Shown here one piece after another: positions 1 to 9,282 of a stretch of DNA of 64,000 nucleotides. The stretch's first letter is position 1. The number at the start of each line of letters is the position of its first letter. The position numbers and the translations under genes were made by a program. Origin of the DNA: Nitrosomonas sp. (GTDB lineage Bacteria > Pseudomonadota > Gammaproteobacteria > Burkholderiales > Nitrosomonadaceae); contig JAHBZZ010000003.1 in NCBI GenBank assembly GCA_019635215.1, positions 124,001 through 188,000 of the forward strand, given 5' to 3'. The notes beneath the pieces are model-generated. The model searched no databases. It was not told the DNA's origin and saw only the letters and a list, made by a program, of their open reading frames with translations.

Positions 1-2304
1 GGTTTGAAAGTAAATGGTCAGAGCGTCTATGTCGTTTTGCTGTTCACGCAGGTAGTCGGCAAATTCCTGAGTGAGTGTCTTGGCGTTTTCGGTGGTGTCG
101 CCGTCCCATTCGGCGCGGGTCACGCTGTCCAGGTCGTCGTGAACGATGGTCTGTTCCTTGTCGCGGCGGATGCTGTCAATCAGTTCCACCAATTCGCCGG
201 TAAACACATTGGCGGCCTGCCCTACCAGTAGGTCGCGCGCTTGGTCGCGGGCGCTATCGCCGGGGTTGGTGCCTTCGGGTTGCTGGGCAATCTGTAGGGC
301 TTTTTGCTCGACGGTATCGGGGTTGATGGCATTGAGCAGTTCGCCGACGATCAGCAGCAGCGGTTTGCCGCCGGCTTTTTCGCTGATGCGGGCGCGGTCT
401 TTGTCGTCGAGCTGTCTGTCCAGCCGCGCCAGGCGGCCGGCGAGCGAACTGACGGTGTCTTCATCGCGCACGCCCATCATTACACCCATGGCCAGTTCCT
501 TGAGGGAGACGCCGGGTTTGGTAATCAGCGGCTGGCTGGCGGTTTTCAGGGATTTGGTGACGCCGATAGCATCCACAATCACGTAATGGGTTTTGGCGCT
601 GGTGGCGGACGGGGTGACTTTTTTCAGGCTGTCGGCATCCAGAGTGCGGGTGCCCCGGCCTTTCATTTGTTCGAAGTAGTTGCGGCTTTTGACATCGCGC
701 ATAAACAGCAGGCATTCCAGCGGGCGCACGTCGGTGCCAGTGGCGATCATATCCACCGTTACGGCAATGCGCGGGTGGTAGTCGTTGCGGAATTGGGCGA
801 GCACGGATTTGGGGTCTTCTTCGATTTTGTAAGTGATCTTTTTGCAGAACTGGTTGCCCTCACCGAACTCTTCGCGCACGGTATTGATAATGTCGTCGGC
901 GTGGCTGTCGGTTTTGGCGAAGATCAGGGTTTTGGGCACTTCCTGGCGGCCGGGGAATATCTCCGGCAGTTTTTCCTTAAAGGTGCGGATGACAGTACGA
1001 ATCTGGTCCGGGTTGACGATATCCCGGTCGAGTTGTTTGGCGGTGTAGGTTTCGTCTTCGTCCTGGATTTCCCAGCGTTTTTTGCGGGTGAGGCGTTCGC
1101 GCTTTTCCACCTGTTGTTTGGCGGTAAGAATGTCGCCCTGTTTGGTTTTTTCGGTTTCGATCACATAGATTTCGTTACCCACGTTAACGCCGTCGGCCAC
1201 GGCTTTTTCGTGGTCGTATTCGCTGACCACGTTCTTTTTGAAGAAGCCGTAGGTGCGGTTGTCCGGGGTGGCGGTGAGGCCGACCAGGTAGGCGTCGAAG
1301 TATTCAATCACCTGCCGCCACAGGTTGTAGATGGAGCGGTGGCATTCGTCGATGACGATAAAGTCGAAAAATTCCAGTGGGATTTTTTCGTTATACACCA
1401 CCGGCAGGGGTTCTTTTCGCAGAGGGGCACGCTCTGCCGGGTTGTCTTCCTCGGTGGCTTCGTCCAGCTCCTCGCCTTTGAGCAGGGAGTACATGCGCTG
1501 AATGGTGCTGATGCTGACCTGGGTGTCTGTGGCGACAAAGGACGATTTGAGCCGCTGCACGGTGTACAGCTCGGTGAACTTGCGGTTGTCGTCATTAGGC
1601 AGGAAGGACATGAATTCCTGCTCCGCCTGTTCGCCGAGGTTTTTGGTATCCACCAGAAACAGGATGCGCTTGGCGCCGGCGTGTTTCAGCAGGCGGTAGG
1701 TGGCGGTAATCGCAGTAAAGGTTTTGCCGGAGCCGGTGGCCATTTGCACCAGGGCGCGGGGTTTGTCCTGTTTGAAGGACGCTTCCAGGTTGGTGATGGC
1801 GGTGATCTGGCAGTCGCGCAGGCCGGAGGTATCCAGCGGTGGCATCTGTTGCAGGCGGGCGCGCAGGGTTTGCGGTTGGGCCAGCCATTCGGCCAGGGTT
1901 TCCGGGCGGTGGAAGTTGAAAATTTCGCGGGAGCGGGGTACCGGGTCGCGACCATCGGTAAAGCGGGTAATGATGCCAGTGCTTTCGTACACGAAGCGCA
2001 AAGGCGCCTGGTTGTTGACCCATTTCAGGGTAGCACTGGCGTAACCCTGTGACTGATCTTCCACTGTGGTGATTTTGTGGCCCCAGTCTTCCGGCTTGGC
2101 TTCGATAACACCCACGGCCCGCTTATCCACAAACAGGGCGTAATCGGCAGGGCCTATATCCGTTTGGTACTCGCGTACCGCAATGCCGTGCCCGGTGTTG
2201 AAGTTGATGGCTTTTTTATCCTGCACCACCCAACCGGCGGCAGTGAGCAGTTTGTCGATCTGGTCACGGGCACGTTGTTCCGGGTTTTGGTTAGTGATGG
2301 GCAT
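1..2304 (-). CDS. hsdR: Type I restriction enzyme R subunit (HsdR), partial at left edge
   Basis: This is the ATP-dependent translocase and nuclease subunit of a type I restriction-modification complex. The minus-strand frame is open from ATG at 2304 to position 1, giving 768 codons with no stop; the missing C-terminus lies left of the window. Visible features are an N-terminal PD-(D/E)XK-like nuclease (ADYALF followed by GVIEAKP), Walker A MATGSGKT near residue 190, a DECH box near 315, the SF2 motif VGLTATP, and motif VI MKGRGTR. The last visible residues (QNDIDALTIYF) resemble the start of the EcoEI-type C-terminal domain. A GGAG-like site precedes the ATG. A small helix-turn-helix gene lies 30 bp upstream; HsdM and HsdS are not in the window. 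Confidence 0.93.
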   Translation of the reverse strand, partial: MPITNQNPEQRARDQIDKLLTAAGWVVQDKKAINFNTGHGIAVREYQTDIGPADYALFVDKRAVGVIEAKPEDWGHKITTVEDQSQGYASATLKWVNNQAPLRFVYESTGIITRFTDGRDPVPRSREIFNFHRPETLAEWLAQPQTLRARLQQMPPLDTSGLRDCQITAITNLEASFKQDKPRALVQMATGSGKTFTAITATYRLLKHAGAKRILFLVDTKNLGEQAEQEFMSFLPNDDNRKFTELYTVQRLKSSFVATDTQVSISTIQRMYSLLKGEELDEATEEDNPAERAPLRKEPLPVVYNEKIPLEFFDFIVIDECHRSIYNLWRQVIEYFDAYLVGLTATPDNRTYGFFKKNVVSEYDHEKAVADGVNVGNEIYVIETEKTKQGDILTAKQQVEKRERLTRKKRWEIQDEDETYTAKQLDRDIVNPDQIRTVIRTFKEKLPEIFPGRQEVPKTLIFAKTDSHADDIINTVREEFGEGNQFCKKITYKIEEDPKSVLAQFRNDYHPRIAVTVDMIATGTDVRPLECLLFMRDVKSRNYFEQMKGRGTRTLDADSLKKVTPSATSAKTHYVIVDAIGVTKSLKTASQPLITKPGVSLKELAMGVMMGVRDEDTVSSLAGRLARLDRQLDDKDRARISEKAGGKPLLLIVGELLNAINPDTVEQKALQIAQQPEGTNPGDSARDQARDLLVGQAANVFTGELVELIDSIRRDKEQTIVHDDLDSVTRAEWDGDTTENAKTLTQEFADYLREQQNDIDALTIYFQT

Positions 2305-2334
2305 TGCCCTGCTCCATATTGTTCGAGTCTTTGG

Positions 2335-2541
2335 TCAAGTATTGTCACCTTTTCTGTCCGCATCCTCGTCGAAGCCACCGGCCTGCACCCGCGCATCCAT
2401 TTCGGATAACCGGAATTTCCATAATCGCCCCACCTTGCGGGCGGACAGGCCTTTGTGTTTCCGTGAGCGGTAGACCGTGTCTTTCACGATGCCCAGGTGC
2501 CGGGCAACTTGTTTGGTGGTGACCCAGGGTTCGGTTGTCAT
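2335..2541 (-). CDS. Small helix-turn-helix protein, excisionase/MerR-like DNA-binding fold
   Basis: This is a 68-residue protein if started at ATG 2541; an in-frame TTG at 2556 would add five residues. The N-terminal part (WVTTKQVARHLG, then VYRSRKHKGLSARKVGRLW) has the pattern of the excisionase-family HTH domain (HTH_17), in which a winged helix reads DNA. It sits 30 bp upstream of hsdR on the same strand, so it may regulate the restriction operon or be a leftover of a mobile island. No clear ribosome-binding site decides the start. The 287 bp between this gene and mnmE contain nothing I recognise. Confidence 0.7.
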   Translation of the reverse strand: MTTEPWVTTKQVARHLGIVKDTVYRSRKHKGLSARKVGRLWKFRLSEMDARVQAGGFDEDADRKGDNT

Positions 2542-2828
2542 GGTGTCGGTACCCAATGCAATAGATCAAAGTCATTTTCAATCGTCAGGAATCTATCATA
2601 TGCCTGATGGTAATGCCAATGGGCTATTGCAGGAGAGATTTAAATGGTCAGGATCAGGGGGTCGAGATCAAGGGAATGGGCCATAAGAGACAAAGCCCTG
2701 CCTGGGGGGGAGGCCACATCACTTTTCTCCTGGATCAATGGCCAGATTGCCGGCCAGCGCCAAACCATCGATGAAATCCGCCTACGCCTGTATTCAACAG
2801 ATTGCCATGGACATCAATGGAACCTGTT

Positions 2829-4190
2829 TTATTTTCCGATGCAAAATTCAGAGAATATTTTGCCGAGCAAGTCATCGGCTGTGAAGCGTCCGGTGATGGA
2901 TGACAGCGCTTCTTGCGCAATTCTGAGTTCTTCGGCAAGCAATTCCCAATTAGATTCGCTTTCGCTGTATATCCATGCTGCGTTGATGTGCTGCTGCGCG
3001 ATGTGCAGTGATTCCAGGTGGCGCTGCCGGGCCATGAAAAGTCCTTCTTCGGTCTGGTTCGTGTCCCAGCCGGCTGTTTTCAGGATCTGTTCGCGCAGCA
3101 TGTCTATCCCTGCGCCGGTTTTGGCTGAGAGATGGATTTCAACGTGATGATCGCTGATTTCCATCTTGGGCTGCGCATCGAGCAGGTCAATTTTGTTGAT
3201 CACCGTGATATGCGGTTTATCAATGGAAAACGCCGTCAGGGCGGATGTGCGGGTGTCATCGGCAAAGTGGCGGCTGCCGTCGATTAAATGTATCCGCATG
3301 TCGGCGTTCCTGACCGCGGCCTGGGTGCGTTCGATGCCTTTTTGTTCGACGATATCCGTGGTTTCTCTCAATCCTGCGGTATCCGTTACGTGGATGGGGA
3401 TGCCCGCAATCGTGATGGTTCTTTGAATGCTGTCACGTGTCGTGCCGGGAATTTCGGTAACTATGGCAACGTCATCCTCGGCCAATTGATTGAGCAGACT
3501 GGATTTTCCCACATTCGGTTCGCCAATCAGCACCACTTTGATGCCTTCCTGCAGCAGATTGCCGCGAACTGCCGATGACATGACGCGTGCAAGCTGCTCG
3601 CTGATGGTGTTGAGTCTTGCGCGGATTTCCGTGTGATAAAGTCCGCCGATCTCCTCTTCCGGGAAGTCGAGCGTCGCTTCGATCAGCATACGCAGTGTGG
3701 TCAGCGACTGCACCAATTCATTGATCGCGCGTGAAAAGAAGCCTTGCAGTGAGCGCACTGCGCACCGTGCCGCTTCGGTTGTACTGGCTTCAATGAGATT
3801 GGAGACGCTTTCGGCCTGCACCAGATCGATCTTGTTGTTGAGATAGGCGCGCAATGTAAATTCACCCGGTTCCGCCAGGCGCGCGCCACAGGCAAGACAC
3901 TGGTTGAGCAGCAGATTCATGATGGCAGGCCCGCCGTGCCCCTGCAATTCCAGCACGTCTTCGCCGGTGTAAGAATATGGTGCAGGAAAATAAAGCGCGA
4001 TTCCCTGATCAATGATTTGACCTTCGGTATCGAGAAATTGGCTTAATTGCGCCTTGCGCGGTTCAGGAAGTCCACCCGGTAGGGTCCGGGCAAGCGCGGT
4101 GAGATCCTTGCCCGAGATACGGACGATGCCCACACCGCCACGGCCGGGGGGGGTTGCAATTGCAGCGATAATATCAGGCTTTATCAACAA
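2829..4190 (-). CDS. mnmE: tRNA modification GTPase MnmE (TrmE)
   Basis: MnmE works with MnmG to place carboxymethylaminomethyl groups on U34 of certain tRNAs in the cytoplasm. The protein has 453 residues, the usual family length. It shows the N-terminal tetrahydrofolate-binding domain (IAAIATPPGRGGVGIVRISG), G1 GEPNVGKSS near residue 220, G3 DTAGLRETTD, G4 NKID, and the C-terminal CIGK whose Cys is conserved in the family. No ATG fits the family N-terminus; TTG at 4190 or 4187 is the probable start, with AGG-rich sequence upstream. It is the last gene of the rpmH-rnpA-yidD-yidC-mnmE block, 105 bp after yidC. Confidence 0.96.
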   Translation of the reverse strand: MLIKPDIIAAIATPPGRGGVGIVRISGKDLTALARTLPGGLPEPRKAQLSQFLDTEGQIIDQGIALYFPAPYSYTGEDVLELQGHGGPAIMNLLLNQCLACGARLAEPGEFTLRAYLNNKIDLVQAESVSNLIEASTTEAARCAVRSLQGFFSRAINELVQSLTTLRMLIEATLDFPEEEIGGLYHTEIRARLNTISEQLARVMSSAVRGNLLQEGIKVVLIGEPNVGKSSLLNQLAEDDVAIVTEIPGTTRDSIQRTITIAGIPIHVTDTAGLRETTDIVEQKGIERTQAAVRNADMRIHLIDGSRHFADDTRTSALTAFSIDKPHITVINKIDLLDAQPKMEISDHHVEIHLSAKTGAGIDMLREQILKTAGWDTNQTEEGLFMARQRHLESLHIAQQHINAAWIYSESESNWELLAEELRIAQEALSSITGRFTADDLLGKIFSEFCIGK

Positions 4191-4295
4191 AATATGTCGC
4201 CTATTGATTCCTTATCGAACCTGATTTACTGCTGTTCCGAAACGCGGAATCAGTCTGGCTGTTTATATTCAGCCAGACTGGAGCAGAGATAAAAA

Positions 4296-6224
4296 TTACC
4301 TTCTTTTATCCTTTCTGGTTTTGGTTCTGTTTCTTGCGGGTGCTTTTGCAACCGGTTTTTGCTGTTTGGGTGCAGGTGCCGGTTTTTCTTCCCTGGATTC
4401 GATGATTTCAGCATCTTCAATTTCCTGACTGTCTCCGGTATCAGATTCGTCAGTGCGTGTTGTTTGCCCGGATTCACCGTTTTCTTCAGATGTTGCGGCT
4501 TTTCCTTTAGGGCGAGCCATTTTTCCTTTGCTTCTTTTTTCTTCTTCAAGCTGTGCTTTCTTTTCGAGCATGCGCGTAATCTGCCATTGTTGCGCGATCG
4601 ATAATATGTTGTTACACAGTGAGTAGAGCACCAGACCAGCCGGGAAGAAGAAGAAAAATATACTGAATGCGATCGGCATGATTTGCATGACTCTCGCCTG
4701 TATCGGGTCTGTCGGTTTGGGACTCAATTTGGATTGCACCCACATGGACACGCCCATGATCAGTGGCAGCACATAGTAAGGATCAGGTACCGACATGTCG
4801 GTAATCCAGAGTGCCAGCGGCGCGTAACGCAATTCCACGGCGGCGAGCAGTGTCCAGAACAATGCGATAAATACCGGAATCTGCACAAGAATCGGTAAAC
4901 AGCCACCCAATGGATTGATTTTCTCTCTTTTGTAAAACTCCATCATCGCCATGTGCATGCGTTGCCGATCGCTGGCATATTGTTCACGGATACGTTGTAA
5001 TTCCGGTGTCACGACGCGCAATTTCGCCATCGAACGATAGCCGGCTGCGGATAACGGGAAGAACAATAATTTTACAGTTACGGTCAGCAGAATAATTGCA
5101 ATACCCCAGTTATCCACATAGGAGTGGTAAAAGGACAGTAACCAGAACAGCGGTTTCGCCAGAACAGTCAACCAGCCGTAATCCACAGTCAGGTCCAACC
5201 CTGGAGACAGTTCAGCCAGCTTGTCCTGTTCCTGAGGGCCGGCATAGAAAGGCATTACGATATGGCCTGAATGCCCTGGCTCGATTGCGCCGACAGGTGC
5301 GATAACTCCGGCCGTATATTGGTTATAGGCCAGCTGCTTGACATAGTATTCGCGCGGTTTTCCCTGTTCAGGCAGCCAGGCTGTCAGAAAGTAGTGCTCA
5401 AGCATGGCAATCCAGCCATCGTCGGCATTTGTCGGATAGGATGCTTTATTTTTGTCCAGATCGGAAAACTTGACTTTGAGAAACTTTTCTTCATCCGTAT
5501 AAAGCGCGGGCCCGGTATAGGAATGAACCAGAAAACCCTGACCTGTCGGCTCTTTGGCATCGCGCATCATTTGGAAGTACGAAAAGGGCAGAATTGTATT
5601 TGGACTGTTGTTGACAATTTCAAATTCCACATCTATGACATATGTGCCACGATGGAAGGTATAGATTTTTGTAACTTGTATGCCATTTTCTTCCGGTGCC
5701 AGAAGACGGACACTGACCTGATCTTCGTCCGCCTTTAATTCATAAGTATGAATATTTGAATCTGCGGTATATCGGGTTTTGTGGCTCGGCAGACCATCGC
5801 CGATCAATCCGGACTGAGAAACCTGAAAACGCGCGGCCTGGTCCAGTAACAATTCATACGGTTTGGTTTTATCTTCCCGGGCCGGGTGCATCAGCAACCC
5901 CAGTTTTCTGATATCGCCGCCTGCGGTATCGATTTCGGCAACAATCAAATCCGTTGTCACCTGAATTTTTTCACCGATTTCAAACAAGTTAGGGGTAATT
6001 GACGGGGAAATACCTTCGATACCCTCGGCGATACCCGATCCACTCGCGCTGGCAAGTTCATCGCCGGGTACGGGCAGTGGATCATGCCGCTGATTGTTGC
6101 CTTCAAGCGCTGTTCCGGGAGTTGCTTGAGTGACCGGGGGTTGTATTTCTTTCTGCCATGATTCCCATAAAAGTAACAGGGAAGTTGACAAGATAATAAT
6201 CAGTATAAGTTTTCTTGTTTCCAT
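4296..6224 (-). CDS. yidC: Membrane protein insertase YidC with long charged C-terminal tail
   Basis: YidC inserts and folds inner-membrane proteins, alone or with SecYEG. The 642 residues comprise an N-terminal membrane segment (residues about 5-20), a large periplasmic domain, and the conserved five-helix C-terminal core beginning around WLTVLAKPLFWLLSFYHSY and running through LGGCLPILVQIPVFIALFWTL. The protein is longer than the roughly 550 residues usual for proteobacterial YidC, because about 90 residues follow the last helix. That tail is rich in Lys, Arg and Glu and ends RTKTRKDKRR. ATG at 6224 is supported by the family N-terminus. It lies between yidD and mnmE. Confidence 0.96.
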   Translation of the reverse strand: METRKLILIIILSTSLLLLWESWQKEIQPPVTQATPGTALEGNNQRHDPLPVPGDELASASGSGIAEGIEGISPSITPNLFEIGEKIQVTTDLIVAEIDTAGGDIRKLGLLMHPAREDKTKPYELLLDQAARFQVSQSGLIGDGLPSHKTRYTADSNIHTYELKADEDQVSVRLLAPEENGIQVTKIYTFHRGTYVIDVEFEIVNNSPNTILPFSYFQMMRDAKEPTGQGFLVHSYTGPALYTDEEKFLKVKFSDLDKNKASYPTNADDGWIAMLEHYFLTAWLPEQGKPREYYVKQLAYNQYTAGVIAPVGAIEPGHSGHIVMPFYAGPQEQDKLAELSPGLDLTVDYGWLTVLAKPLFWLLSFYHSYVDNWGIAIILLTVTVKLLFFPLSAAGYRSMAKLRVVTPELQRIREQYASDRQRMHMAMMEFYKREKINPLGGCLPILVQIPVFIALFWTLLAAVELRYAPLALWITDMSVPDPYYVLPLIMGVSMWVQSKLSPKPTDPIQARVMQIMPIAFSIFFFFFPAGLVLYSLCNNILSIAQQWQITRMLEKKAQLEEEKRSKGKMARPKGKAATSEENGESGQTTRTDESDTGDSQEIEDAEIIESREEKPAPAPKQQKPVAKAPARNRTKTRKDKRR

Positions 6225-6391
6225 TTTATCTGGTCAGATTAATTGATGAGATTCCGCTGATGTGCTGCATATGTAATGGAAGCGTGGTGTTTGTATGTCA
6301 ATCAGCTTTTAATTGTTCTTGTGCAGGTCAATGATTATTTGAGATATTCATTTGTAAGGTTTAATCGCACTGATATTGATTGGTAATGACT

Positions 6392-6601
6392 TCAGGGGAC
6401 AGGTTCATATCCACCTTTACACCATGGATTGCAGCGCAAAATGCGCCAGATGCTCAACCGCATGCCGCGAAAAAAGCCATACTTGATTAATGCTTCACAC
6501 GCATACTGAGAACAGGTGGGCGTAAAACGACATGAAGGCAACAGCATAGGACTAATGCAATATTGATAAAGTTTTATAAGCGCGATGATCAGTCGTGACA
6601 T
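6392..6601 (-). CDS. yidD: Membrane protein insertion efficiency factor YidD
   Basis: YidD is a small membrane-associated protein that improves insertion of YidC substrates. The 69 residues carry the family pattern: [19 protein letters not shown] near the start, the cysteine motif [15 protein letters not shown], and a second part with [14 protein letters not shown] at the end. Its start overlaps the 3' end of rnpA by 13 bp, typical translational coupling for this pair. yidC follows 168 bp downstream. Confidence 0.95.
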   Translation of the reverse strand: MSRLIIALIKLYQYCISPMLLPSCRFTPTCSQYACEALIKYGFFRGMRLSIWRILRCNPWCKGGYEPVP

Positions 6602-6930
6602 TGTTGTAATTCATGCATCAATAACTTGATTTCAGCAATAAACTGCGTTGAATCAATCTTGAAAATCGGACGTTTTAAACGCATTACCCAATCCATGCCC
6701 GCGGTATCTTTTTTCTGGAATGTACGAAATGTCTCCCGTAACAATCGCTTAATTTTGTTGCGTTTAACCGCCCGGCGTTCAAATCTTTTTGAAACAACTA
6801 ACCCTATCCTGGAGTAGGATAGATCATTGGGCTTAGCATATATTTGCAAGTGTAAACTACTTGCTTGGTGCTGAAAGCGAAAAACTGCGGTAAAGTTTTC
6901 TGAGTTACGCAGTCGTCGATTTCTCGACAA
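6589..6930 (-). CDS. rnpA: Ribonuclease P protein component
   Basis: RnpA is the protein subunit of RNase P and assists the RNA subunit in maturing tRNA 5' ends. The 113-residue product shows the family signature [18 protein letters not shown] and an N-terminal segment ([14 protein letters not shown]) expected for this family. There is no ATG in the right place; TTG at 6930 is the best start, because the in-frame upstream codons reach a stop at about 6967 without another convincing start. It lies 49 bp downstream of rpmH and overlaps yidD, and is very probably co-transcribed with both. Confidence 0.94.
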   Translation of the reverse strand: MSRNRRLRNSENFTAVFRFQHQASSLHLQIYAKPNDLSYSRIGLVVSKRFERRAVKRNKIKRLLRETFRTFQKKDTAGMDWVMRLKRPIFKIDSTQFIAEIKLLMHELQQCHD

Positions 6931-6979
6931 GGAATATGCTGTTACATAATTAATGTTATTACTCTGCTATGTGTTTTGT

Positions 6980-7117
6980 TTATGCCACACCTAATCTTTT
7001 ACGCCCTTTGGCTCGACGCGCTCTGATAACAGCTCTACCTCCACGTGTTTTCATGCGAACGAGAAACCCGTGAGTGCGTTTCCTTTTGATGACAGACGGT
7101 TGATACGTGCGTTTCAT
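6980..7117 (-). CDS. rpmH: 50S ribosomal protein L34
   Basis: This 45-codon gene on the minus strand reads [18 protein letters not shown], then [20 protein letters not shown] and RLGVA before TAA. This is a full-length, highly basic L34, a component of the large ribosomal subunit. A purine-rich AGAGAGAAG stretch precedes the ATG. It is the first gene of the rpmH-rnpA-yidD-yidC-mnmE block. In many bacteria dnaA lies divergently upstream; here the next gene is a transglutaminase-like protein transcribed in the same direction. Confidence 0.97.
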   Translation of the reverse strand: MKRTYQPSVIKRKRTHGFLVRMKTRGGRAVIRARRAKGRKRLGVA

Positions 7118-7356
7118 GTTTCTTCTCTCTTTCTTAGTTTGATCAATAAAACCGCATATTACAACCTGTTATATAGTCTGATGTCAACTATTTTTAGGTT
7201 GTGTTTCTATAATATGAATGCGTACTCGGTCCTATCATGAGTATGCATTCATTCTAGCGTTACTGGCAAAAGTTTCGTTTTTACCGATAAATTTCGTGCA
7301 GCCAATAGCTATTGAAAAGCTAACACGTAAAGCATTCGCGAAGTTAGCGCTACAGG

Positions 7357-8454
7357 TTAAAATTTTGCGCCTGTTCCAACCAGCTCGGCTGCGGTTATTT
7401 TATAACTAAAGCTCTCTGCATCCATGCTATCCAGAGGTTGGTTATCAATTTCCGCATGCGGAAACAGAAAGAAAGGTAATTTTCCGGCGTTACTGTTCGG
7501 CAACTGAATGTCCTGTTCATGGTTAAATGTGATCCAGTTCATCTCCCATGTACCAAAGAATCTTTCCCGCAAACGTCCTATCAGTGGATCATCCAATTCC
7601 AACTGTTCGAGTTTTGCAACTTTACATACATCGGCAGGGTTGACCGGAATCCAGCCGAAATTATTCAGATAAAATTCTGCCCGGCTGTGCTGAGCAGTAC
7701 TGACATCTGTTGGTTTGCTTAGGGTCGGGTGTAACTCGGATTGCGTCATGCGTATACCATATTGAACACGTGCGGGAATTCCAAGTGAACGTGCCAACCC
7801 AACGAAAAGAGAATGTGCATCCACACATTTTCCGGTTAGCTGATTGTTCTCCAGCATAAATTTCACATCACCCTTACCGCGACCACGTATCGTTTCATCA
7901 TGGCGGAAATGATCGACAAGCCAGTCGTAAATAGCGCGTACCTTTTGCAGCGGTGAATTTCCTTTGTCGTAAGTGATTGAATGGGCAACATCTTTAACCA
8001 AGCCATCAATAGGAATTAAACGCGTGGATTCAAGGAATGGCTTGAGATGTGGCGGGGTAGATGCATTGTCCGGACGATAATGATCAAGATTAACTGAGTG
8101 ATGTGATGTTTTGATGATGCTGTGAATCGTGGCATGGCGTGCCCCATCGCCTTGCCATTCAGCCGTGAAAACCGGCAGTTTTTCTTTGCCGAATGTATCA
8201 AATTTGGCCTGCTTTGCTGTTCCTGACCAATTGTTGCCTTGCGTATACTGATAAGATGGTGCCAAGGAGCTGGGTAGCGGCAGCCAGAGACGCGCACGTT
8301 TTCCTGTTGCCGGCAAATCGACCTGATAAGTCAGTCGAAAGCTGTTCCATTTTCCAAAGTTTAATTCCTGGTTTCCAGCAAATAAAGGAAATGATGCTAT
8401 AGGGCTAAAAAGTGCGCCAGCCCCCATAATTTTGATAAAATCCCTGCGTCTCAT
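7357..8454 (-). CDS. Exported transglutaminase-like domain protein with Tat-type leader
   Basis: The 365-residue protein begins RRRDFIKIMG followed by a hydrophobic stretch ending near LFAGNQ, a twin-arginine (Tat) export signal, so it probably acts outside the cytoplasm. The second half has the transglutaminase-like fold of the cysteine-protease/transglutaminase superfamily: GKCVDAHS with the candidate nucleophile Cys210, then QHSRAEFYLNNFGW and PVNPADV supplying the likely His and Asp. The substrate cannot be told. Homologues of this type often accompany cell-envelope functions, but the neighbours here (rpmH, an esterase) give no link. The 238 bp between it and rpmH are AT-rich and should contain the rpmH promoter. 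Confidence 0.85.
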   Translation of the reverse strand: MRRRDFIKIMGAGALFSPIASFPLFAGNQELNFGKWNSFRLTYQVDLPATGKRARLWLPLPSSLAPSYQYTQGNNWSGTAKQAKFDTFGKEKLPVFTAEWQGDGARHATIHSIIKTSHHSVNLDHYRPDNASTPPHLKPFLESTRLIPIDGLVKDVAHSITYDKGNSPLQKVRAIYDWLVDHFRHDETIRGRGKGDVKFMLENNQLTGKCVDAHSLFVGLARSLGIPARVQYGIRMTQSELHPTLSKPTDVSTAQHSRAEFYLNNFGWIPVNPADVCKVAKLEQLELDDPLIGRLRERFFGTWEMNWITFNHEQDIQLPNSNAGKLPFFLFPHAEIDNQPLDSMDAESFSYKITAAELVGTGAKF

Positions 8455-8576
8455 AGCCTCTCTCTATTTTGAAAAAAATATTTTCAGGATGAATGAAAAT
8501 TAGTCTGATTTGCGTTGTGCTGGCGAATTTTATCCTATCAATAACTTAAGTCAATGCTCTTGTTTGATAACTACTT

Positions 8577-9251
8577 ATGTCAAAATACAGACCGTTATCC
8601 GTTATAGAAATTGAAACCGGCCCGGAACCTGCGCATACCATCATTTGGATGCATGGTTTGGGTGCCGATGGGAATGATTTCGTGCCGATCATCAATGAGT
8701 TTGAGATATCCCTGAAGAAGCCGATTCGTTTTATTTTTCCGCACGCGTGCGAAAGACCGGTAACGATAAATGGCGGTTATGTCATGCGTGCATGGTATGA
8801 CATCTATGGTATAAGTAGCGGTTCACCTGAAGATGAAACCGGTATTCGGGATTCACAAAAAGCAATTGATGCATTGATTGAAAATGAATTGCAGAGGGGT
8901 ATTATTTCAACGCATATTATTCTGGCGGGGTTTTCGCAAGGCGGTGCCATGGCGCTCCAGGCAGGATTGCGTCAGGGAAACAAATTAGGCGGTATTATGG
9001 CGCTGTCATGCTATCTGCCTTTGCCCGAATCCTTGGATCATGAAGCTCAGCCGGTTAATGCTGCAATTCCCATTTTTATGGCGCATGGGGTATATGATGC
9101 TGTTGTTCCAATTGCGCTCGCAGCAGCATCTAAAGAGAAACTGATGCAAGCGCATTACACAATGGAATGGCATGAATATGCGATGGAGCATTCTGTTTGT
9201 GCTGAGGAAATCAACGATATTGACCTGTGGTTGCAACGTATTCTGAAGTAG
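8577..9251 (+). CDS. Carboxylesterase/phospholipase-type alpha/beta hydrolase
   Basis: This 224-residue cytoplasmic alpha/beta hydrolase belongs to the carboxylesterase/acyl-protein-thioesterase-like family (Pseudomonas EstB type), which cleaves short-chain esters. It shows an oxyanion-side motif WMHGLGADGNDF, the nucleophile elbow GFSQGG with Ser120, an Asp in HGVYDAVVP and a His in YAMEHSVCAEE near the end. Length and motif spacing match the family. xthA starts 31 bp downstream on the same strand, so the two are probably co-transcribed. Confidence 0.9.
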   Translation: MSKYRPLSVIEIETGPEPAHTIIWMHGLGADGNDFVPIINEFEISLKKPIRFIFPHACERPVTINGGYVMRAWYDIYGISSGSPEDETGIRDSQKAIDALIENELQRGIISTHIILAGFSQGGAMALQAGLRQGNKLGGIMALSCYLPLPESLDHEAQPVNAAIPIFMAHGVYDAVVPIALAAASKEKLMQAHYTMEWHEYAMEHSVCAEEINDIDLWLQRILK

Positions 9252-9282
9252 CTCTTTACGCTTTATTATTGGGTTCGAAAAT

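Noticed and set aside
304..2052. Plus-strand open frame of 582 codons
   Set aside because: It is the antisense shadow of hsdR; its Gly/Phe/Val-rich translation has no domain, while the minus strand gives all helicase motifs.
2644..3147. Plus-strand frame of 167 codons crossing the mnmE end
   Set aside because: Most of it is antisense to mnmE and the first part has no recognisable family.
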